A stretch of DNA of 64,000 bases from positions 1,594,498-1,658,497 of the forward strand of contig NW_006768767.1 of assembly GCF_000204055.1 (NCBI RefSeq), given 5' to 3'. The translations under genes and the position numbers were made by a program. Positions within the stretch are counted from its first letter, which is position 1. The number at the start of each line of letters is the position of its first letter. A model generated the notes under the pieces. It did no database searches and had not been told where the DNA came from. It worked only from the letters and a program-made list of their open reading frames with translations. Of the stretch, positions 57,196 through 64,000 are shown piece after piece. Origin of the DNA: Melampsora larici-populina 98AG31 (taxonomy: Eukaryota > Basidiomycota > Pucciniomycetes > Pucciniales > Melampsoraceae).

Positions 57196-57648
57196 TTGCT
57201 CAGCATATTGCAGCAGAAAACATTTTTGTCAGATCTATACATTCTAAAATTATATGTGATGAACAGGGCTACAAGAGAACATATTTTTGCAGCTAAGGAG
57301 GAATTACATCAATTAGCAGAAATAGCTTGTGAAGAAGAAGCAAGGAAGGCAGCTCAGGCCAACTGGAAGAAGGCTCAAGCTCAGGATTGCGCACAGGAAG
57401 CGGCAAAGATATTATATCATCAGAAGCAAGCAAAGATGCTATCTGAAAGAGAGAAGGCTAGATCACAAGCAAGAGCTCAAGAAGACTTACTTCAGCATAA
57501 CAAGACTGTCAAACAGGTCCTTAATCAAGCTGCAAAATTGAACCATAAGGAAGAAGTTGACGGAGAGGATGGAGACAGCCGAAGTGAAGAAGACGACAAA
57601 AATGAAGATAATTCTGTCTCTGAAGGACAAGTTGAGATGCAAATATAA
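57196..57648 (+). CDS. Charged coiled-coil ORF
   Basis: From the inner ATG at 57259 the frame reads MNRATREHIFAAKEELHQLA, then a long Ala/Gln/Lys/Glu-rich helix and an acidic tail (EEVDGEDGDSRSEEDDKNED), ending at 57648. Such helix-plus-acidic tails occur at the C-terminus of some fungal pogo-like transposases, but no DDE or HTH domain is visible nearby, so this is only a suggestion. It is probably the last exon of a longer or decayed gene. Confidence 0.4.
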   Translation: MLSILQQKTFLSDLYILKLYVMNRATREHIFAAKEELHQLAEIACEEEARKAAQANWKKAQAQDCAQEAAKILYHQKQAKMLSEREKARSQARAQEDLLQHNKTVKQVLNQAAKLNHKEEVDGEDGDSRSEEDDKNEDNSVSEGQVEMQI

Positions 57649-58480
57649 TTTGGCTATTCAAATTTGATTTCAAAGTAGGGCCGTGACCCAAGGCTGTGAG
57701 TTCAGGGCCAGTCCTGGGGCCAAATTCAGCCCTGCATGAACCCAATCCCCTTTTTCTGTTTTTATAGGTGAGTTGTGAAAAAGCAAATCAAACTGATATC
57801 CCAACAATTGACAAGAAAAAAATATTTAGTTCCATCTGATTTAACGGTTGGACTCGTACAAGAATTCAATTGGCACCTGAGAAGGTGATTTTCATTTTTG
57901 TGGATGAGGTTTTGCCTCCTACTGCTGCTCTTATGAGTGCGATTAATGAAGAACATAAGTTGAGTTTCTTCAAATTTTTTCTTTCTTTTGATTGGAGGTT
58001 CTTCTTTGGGGGATTGTCAAATGAGTTTTGGGGTTCTGACTTTTCTTTAGTTTTTTGAATTCAGTATGTGCATTGGCTTTTCTAGACAAGTGTTGTATTT
58101 TGCCTGTATAGCATCTGCATTTCACTTTCTTTTGGTTTTATTTCACTTTGTTCCATATTTTCTCATTTGGTCCCCTTGAATTCGTATGGAATTAAATTGT
58201 TTGAAGGAACCTGAATCCAATATTGTGACATTTAATTTCAAGAAGAGACCAATTTTGGGCAAGCAGTACGCGCACATTCATCACAAGCACACATGAACTA
58301 TAGAGAAATGAAGAAGCAACATGAACAGAGATTGAGAATGGACATTTTTAGCAATTTTTTTAAGATGACCAAACTGATGACCACACTAAAGAAAAATCAA
58401 GACATTTTGTAATGGGATGGATTTCAACATGAACAAACTGAGGAAAGAACAAGAAAAAAGATCAAGAGACTAAGAGTCTT
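57649..58480. other. Intergenic, T-rich
   Basis: Short frames only; no supported gene. Confidence 0.5.
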
Positions 58481-59880
58481 TCATTCTTGCATGGCTTGAT
58501 CACCAACACTATCAAAGGCTTTGTCAGAGGCTACACTGGCGTCATCATCTGGGGTGTAATCACCATCCTCATCACTTTTGTCATAAAGACCCCCAAAATC
58601 ACCATCATCAAAGTAAACATTGTTAGAAGCATTGTCCTCTGCATCACTTCCATCACTGGGAGCCATTAGGTCTATGGAATTGTCCATGTCTTCATCATTC
58701 ACCGGTCTGTTACCAAATGCCAGACCATCGGTTTCATCTTCATCAGAATCGCCAGCACATGAGTTGATTTGGTAGGAAAGAGTTATGAAATCACGACCGG
58801 ACATACTCTCCGCCAGATGAGTGTTGGGAGTGGGAATGGAAGACTTGGCGGCATGAGGTAGAAGTGCCACCTGGGTGTGCTTGACAATTTCTTCTTTCTG
58901 TGACGGTGACAGACTGTTGAACCACTTAGACTTGTAGTAATCAATAGGAAGTTGAATTGGGGGTTTCTTGAACTTAGAAGGAAGAGGCACCATTGGTAGT
59001 CTGCGAGGATGTGCCTGAAGAGCTTTGCCAGAGGTAACCACTTTGCGAGCCATCATAGAGTCTAGTCTTGGAATCCACTTGTTGGCATTGGCCAAGCGGT
59101 AGCCAAACGTCTTGATTGTGTAGACATTGTTTTCAACATCAAGCTCGTCTTCGCTGTGTGCGTAAGGTTGCTCTAATATGGGCTGGTAACGTTGGGAGAA
59201 GTTGTTTTGTTCGGCAAAAAGGGATCGAGTTTTGGTGAGCTGAGAATTTGTAAAATTGATTTGATGTAAGTGGGAATGTGATTAACGGGAGTGTTGTGAT
59301 ATAATTGAAGAGACTTGCCATTCTACAACATTGAGACATAGTCTTGAGCTCTTCAGCCACAGCCAATCACCCTGGACGGTTGAGCTCCATCTTGTACTTG
59401 GAGGCCAAAAGGTAATGGACATAATGATCATATGCCTTGGTAAGAACATCAATTTTGTTCACAAAATCAGGGTTAACTTGAAGGTATTGGTAACAAGGGC
59501 CAACTGCGACATCTTGGAAGGTTGCATGTTACCTTAGTCTTCTCAAATTCCGGCGGATATTTGGCACTAAAGACTTGATGAGGTCGTCTTTGAGGAGGAC
59601 TAGTAGTAGGCTTAGCCGGAGGCGGCCTGGCATGTGGTGGTAACTTGGATGAACTGCTGAGAGGCTCCGAAGCCAACCTGGTGGGAGCTCGAGCCGGTGT
59701 ACTAGTACTAGGATTTTGAGCAGCTGATTTCTTTGATGAATTGGGTTTGGTTTGAGAGGTGCTGGTAGGTTTATTGATGTCTACGCCTCCCAGCTTAGGC
59801 AGCAGCTTCTTGATAACTAGGTCTCGGGGATGGCCATCACAAAAGGAGTTCTATCACTGCCACACAAAGGTTTCATTTCA
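58481..59880 (-). pseudogene. Rust-type hypothetical gene with acidic tail, nonsense-bearing
   Basis: Exon pieces on the minus strand: a Pro/Ser-rich N-terminal part (about 59830-59540) ending RRPHQVFSAKYPPEFEKTK; a helical part VNPDFVNKIDVLTKAYDHYV and YKMELNRPG, interrupted by TGA at 59367-59369 and followed by LAVAEELKTMSQCC; and a C-terminal part (59095-58481) starting ANANKWIPRLDSMMARK and ending in a strongly acidic region with stop at 58481. A short frame (ENNVYTIKTFGYRLANAN) links into the last exon. No enzyme motif. The premature stop suggests decay. Confidence 0.45.
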
Positions 59881-60486
59881 ACATACCCTGATCTGATCTG
59901 ACTGTGAATGGTGTGGGACATTGACAGACAATGAAGAAAATTCAATGATAACATGCAAAATCCAAAGGCATATGGCAATTTGGTTGTATTAGGAGACCTG
60001 TCACTTTGAGCCTGCTTTAACTAGTTTTTGACTTTTAGATTAAGTTTGGATGCAACACACTGATGAAGAATTCTGTTGTGAACTGTTGCAACGGCTGTGC
60101 TTTGGACAATTCCGCGAAAAATTGTCAACAATAATCCTGCCAATCATGTCTGTAAGAAGAGAGCTGTGTGCATAGGCGTGCATATCCTAGCGGCTGAAGT
60201 GCTAGCCGCTAGAAAATTTTGCAACCCTTTGAATGCTCCCCAAGTGTTTCAGCACAAGAAATCAAAACTTTGATTGTGGGAATTTTGATTAGAATTTAGA
60301 CTGATTACACAAGAAATAAGCACATATCAAGATCTTGAAAAGGTTATAGTTGAAGATCAATTGTTTGAATGAAATGACTCAAATTGGTTATTTACCAATG
60401 GGGTCGAGGTGAATGACCAATTGACCTTGAAAGTTTGAGAACTCAGTCAATAACTGCAAGAGATCCATTGAAATATGTGTGTGTGT
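59881..60486. other. Intergenic
   Basis: No frame over 60 codons and no repeats worth listing. Confidence 0.5.
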
Positions 60487-61625
60487 TCATTTTGAGTTTG
60501 AGCCTTGTGTTTGAGAGGAATTGATGTCAGGTAAACAACGCAAAGCCATCTCTTTTGTGGCAGTTGGGTCCATATTTCTGCGTAAGAGATCTACAATCAC
60601 CGCCTTGAGTTCTTCATACCAAGGACGCTTACGTAGAATTTTCTCTGTTGAAGTAAAGTCAGACAGATGGTAATGATAATCAAACTCATCATTGAAGGCA
60701 CATACCCTGAAGACTACCCTGATTAACACCTTTGTTATTACGTCCTTCTTCCTTAGCTGATTTAAATCTGTCAATTACATCCTTTGATAGTGTAGATTCA
60801 AACTTTTCACCATTGTGATTATCCTTCCCAGTTCCCTCTCTCAAGTCATGAGCATCTTTGAACCACCCTTCAAGCTCCTTGATCTATGTAACAAGATGAA
60901 AGTAACAAAAAGATGATTAGAATAGGAATTTCAATACTTCATCAAAGCCACACTCACCTTCCCTATGCACTCTTGACCGGGTCTGTTTGGATGATGCTTG
61001 CTTGCAAGTTACTCTGCCACCTTCTCACAAAGCACAGCCTGCTTCTATGTGCGCCAAGCATTGTAGTTTTTGTATACACTGCACCACTCCACAATAATAT
61101 CATATCCGACATGCCATTGTTACTTTGAGGTATCAACCAGCTTCTTTGATTGGTTTCCTGATTGATTTGCTGGTCATCTCGAGTTTGAAGTTCATTTTGA
61201 TTTTCACAATCAGAATCAGGTTGAGATAGACAACGCAAATTTCCAATTTTGAGAGTTGTTTCCTTTGGAGGTTGTTCTTGAGGCTTCTTGCGTGGGTTAG
61301 GGGTGGCTGTACAAGTTATAGCTTGGTTGGTTGATTCTGGTGTCAGAGAATGTGAGACGGTATTGAGTTGTTGCAGGTGAAACCAGTCCGACGGCGAGAG
61401 GGTTGGGACTGTGACAGCTGCTGGACTTCCACTGATGTTTGCTTCAATTGCATGCAATTGATTTCCTTCTTTTGTAGCTGGGTCAACATTTGATGTTGTT
61501 ACAGTGTTGAGGGGATCATCCATGGAAAAGTGTGATAATTTTGGAAACACCAAGGGGTAGTAGTCAGTAGTGTTGGTCTGAGCAGCTGCGCCTTCAACAA
61601 GTCTATCCGCCAAGGAGTCCAACAC
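60487..61625 (-). pseudogene. Myb/SANT-like DNA-binding family gene, nonsense-bearing
   Basis: One minus frame reads GYDIIVEWCSVYKNYNAWRT, TAG (61045-61047), KQAVLCEKVAE, TAA (61009-61011), LASKHHPNRPGQECIGK, then a GTGAGT donor. The next exon (about 60884-60736) reads IKELEGWFKDAHDLREGTG; the last (about 60642-60487) reads KILRKRPWYEELKAVIVDLL and ends at 60487. Trp spacing plus the K-I-x-x-L-E-x-x-F-K-x-A pattern resembles the Myb/SANT-like proteins common beside transposons in rusts. Another frame (60963-61625) is open for 220 codons, Ser/Thr/Pro-rich, and may supply the N-terminus before a shift. Both stops are one C-to-T change from Gln. Confidence 0.45.
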
Positions 61626-63348
61626 GTTGTAGAACTCCTACGCAGTGTAGCGTAGGCTGAGCCGGAGAAGGTAAGAATCACCGCTTAAGAGAGCGGATGA
61701 AACTACGGGTGCTGTTACGCTGCCTTCAACCTTAAATCTAGTTGCAGTTCGAAAAGAACTAGAACAACTCTTAACAATTTCCTGTCCCTACAATTTTCTC
61801 CTGTAACACTTTTTAAAGTTTATAGCCAGATTTGCAAGGTTTGCCGGACTCCAATGATACCACTCACAACTCTACACAACATTGTGGTGTGAAACTATGT
61901 TGATTTCGATGTAAACACGGCTTCAAACGCACATGTAACATGTACAGGGCCAAAAATGAAGTTTTGGACCCCGACTTGACCCGGCCTTGACTTGGATCAA
62001 GAGGCGGGTTATTGGTTTTTGTTTTAGTCCTGCATCTGACGACTTCACGACTAGTTTGCAACACAGCTCAGCAACAAGCAAAATTAAAGACATGAACAAA
62101 TCAACACTCTACACCGAGTACTCTAAACAACACTTTAACACTACAATTCTCTCTTTTAATAAGGTAAGCTCCTATTCTTTCTTTTCTTCTTTTCCCTTTC
62201 CTTCAAACTGATTCTTGACTGAACTAACTAAAACCCTTTCTTTTCTTCTAACTCTTTGAAACTAGGTTGCTCGTGCACAATCTCTTTTTCAAACACAATA
62301 CACTCAAATCAAAACACTCAAACACTTTTACTCGATCACAAGAACATTCACACTTCGATGCGAACACCAAGACACTTTTAAGAAACACACACACCCCCTC
62401 AGACACGAACACTCAGATGTGATCCAATCCGATACCCTCCTTCTTATATCTTTCAACTGCCCAAGCTCCGACCGATTCCTCCTATTCCACCTGATTGATT
62501 CTGACCGATTGCTTTCTTTTACTTCGCTCCGACCGATTCTGTTTTAACTCCTTCCCTTGTTACACCTCTAATCGACGGATATGTTTGTTAATTTAGCCCC
62601 TATTTGACTTGATTGTTTGGTTTCAAACCCAGGTATGTTTATTTTGTTTGGTTTCCTGTTCTTCTTTTGTTTTGTTTACTTCTGATTCAACTAATCAATA
62701 CCTTTCTTCTGATACCCGTATGCTGATTGCTTTGCTTTTGATCAATCACCGAGATCTTTTTGATTTGGTTCCGTTACCTCCGATTGCTACAGATCGATTG
62801 TTGTTTATCTTTCTCTTAGTGTTCACCTGACTGCTTTCTTTGTCTCCATTTTGTTTTCTTCTCTTTTTTTACTTATCTTATGTTTTGTTTTGTTTCCTAT
62901 ACTTTTTTTATTTTGTTTACTTTATTACTTTGGCTTTGATGTAGGACAGTTGTCTCTGTAGATTTTGAATGAAATGATAAAATAAAATGAATTAAATTTA
63001 ACTAAAAAATTTCTCTGCTCTGATTCAGAACAAGCTATTGCGAGTGATTGTGAGTAAAAAAATTGAACTCTTTGAGCAAAATCAAATGTATAAAAAGGAT
63101 GAGTTTGGAGGAAGTTTTGCTTTCCACAACGTCATCTGTTAAGGAGTCCAATGCATCATCCACAGCTTTCCGTTCCCAGTTTGAATCATCTGATACATCA
63201 TCCACAAATGCATCTAACACAGCATCCACTGATTGTGTCATTGTTAGGAAATTGTAAGTGTACCCGTTGTTGGAGATAATTTTGATGTACTATGGAGGAA
63301 AAAAGAGGCAGGGGAAAGATGTTGTTGTTTTCCACATGGCTTACCCTT
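61626..63348. other. Pyrimidine-rich intergenic stretch
   Basis: 62160-62960 is CT/T-rich with low complexity. A minus frame at 63035-63241 encodes Asp-rich repeats (VDAVLDAFVDDVSDD, VDDALDSLTDDV) but has no context. No supported gene. Confidence 0.45.
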
Positions 63349-63760
63349 TGAATACACAGTTCCTTTCTCTAGGACAAAAATTGATTTTGTCAGTGGGTAT
63401 GTCATGAGGGTCACTGTGCATCATCTCACCATCAATATTCCAAAGTTGCCGTGGGCCAAAGATCACTAAACTTTTGGAATACTGATCAGGATGATTGATT
63501 GGTCCATAGTCAATAATATGAATTTCCGAGACCTAAGATTTACCGTTGGTCAGAGTAAATGATTGAGACCATGGAACTTGAAGGATCTTTTGCACGACAT
63601 CTTTCATACATCTTTAAATTTGTCATGCCTTTGACCTTAAAGAGATTCCCATAAATGCTGCATACTCAGTCGGAGTGGAAGTCAAAGTAAATTTCTTTGA
63701 AGGTCTCACCTTTGGAAGAGCTTTGAATCTGGAGTCATTTCGATTGGGTATTTTGTCTTG
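63349..63760 (-). pseudogene. Conserved-looking coding remnant, unidentified
   Basis: A minus frame reads VSEIHIIDYGPINHPDQY, SLVIFGPRQLWNIDGEMMH and DPHDIPTDKINFCPRERN, ending in TAA near 63343. Upstream, in another frame, KFTLTSTPTEYAAFMGI recalls the S-T-x-T/A-E-Y motif of Ty1/copia RNase H. Composition and length suggest genuine former coding sequence. The link between the two parts and the family are unproven. Confidence 0.35.
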
Positions 63761-64000
63761 ATTTCTATTTTCATCTTTCATTCAAATTTTTCATTTTTTG
63801 TTTTTGAAGTTTCAGTTTAGGTTTTGATTTTTGATCTGATTTTGATTTTTCAATTTTGGTTTTTACAAATTTTTGACTAATTTTCAATTTTTAATTTTTG
63901 GGTTATCATCATTTTTGATTCCTGATTTCTATATCAACTTATTTTTTCCCTTCTTATTTCTTAATTCATGTTCTTTTGTTGGGATATTTCAATTTTGAAT
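63761..64000. other. T-rich low-complexity end
   Basis: Repeated TTTTTGATTTT and TTTCAATTTT words with no coding frame. Confidence 0.6.

Overview
This window looks like transposon-rich nuclear DNA of a rust fungus (Pucciniales, most likely Puccinia). It is AT-rich, its genes carry many short GT-AG introns, and several predicted proteins resemble repeat-associated families I know from rust genomes. I see no bacterial operons, rRNA, tRNA or CRISPR arrays. Two 100-base N gaps mark scaffold joins (31178-31277 and 54217-54316). All family assignments come from motif reading, not from a search.

Layout. 1-715 holds the end of a broken C2H2 zinc-finger gene. 4455-14707 is a minus-strand BRCT gene, possibly Brc1/Rtt107-like, cut at about codon 28 by a hAT transposon (hAT-1, 7143-14624). 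hAT-1 itself carries a CACTA-type element (CACTA-1, 7199-9539) and a foldback MITE (10215-11030). Removing the insertions restores a continuous reading frame at each junction. 17300-21695 is a decayed multi-exon gene of a high-copy basidiomycete family, probably a DNA transposon. 23283-24918 is an apparently intact intron-rich gene of unknown function. 25953-32311 is a minus-strand LINE with RNase H, bracketed by an unusually long direct repeat of 165 bp. 32575-36602 is a second hAT (hAT-2) with a perfect 8-bp target-site duplication and a truncated transposase. 37235-42658 is a gag/reverse-transcriptase retroelement remnant split by CACTA-2 (39385-42480). CACTA-2 carries an intact two-exon gene for a 120-residue protein and no transposase that I can see.

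The right half (43-64 kb) has fewer recognisable elements. It holds coiled-coil genes on the plus strand (44632-46660) and minus strand (49809-50698), a CACTG-ended MITE (52081-52263), a second copy of the foldback MITE (53959-54791), a charged coiled-coil ORF (57196-57648) and two decayed minus-strand genes (58481-59880, 60487-61625).

Two themes recur. First, TE insertions are nested and can be ordered: gene, then hAT-1, then CACTA-1 and MITE; and retroelement, then CACTA-2. Second, in-frame stops in unrelated families are nearly all explainable as C-to-T changes at CGA, CAA or CAG codons, as expected from cytosine deamination or a RIP-like process.
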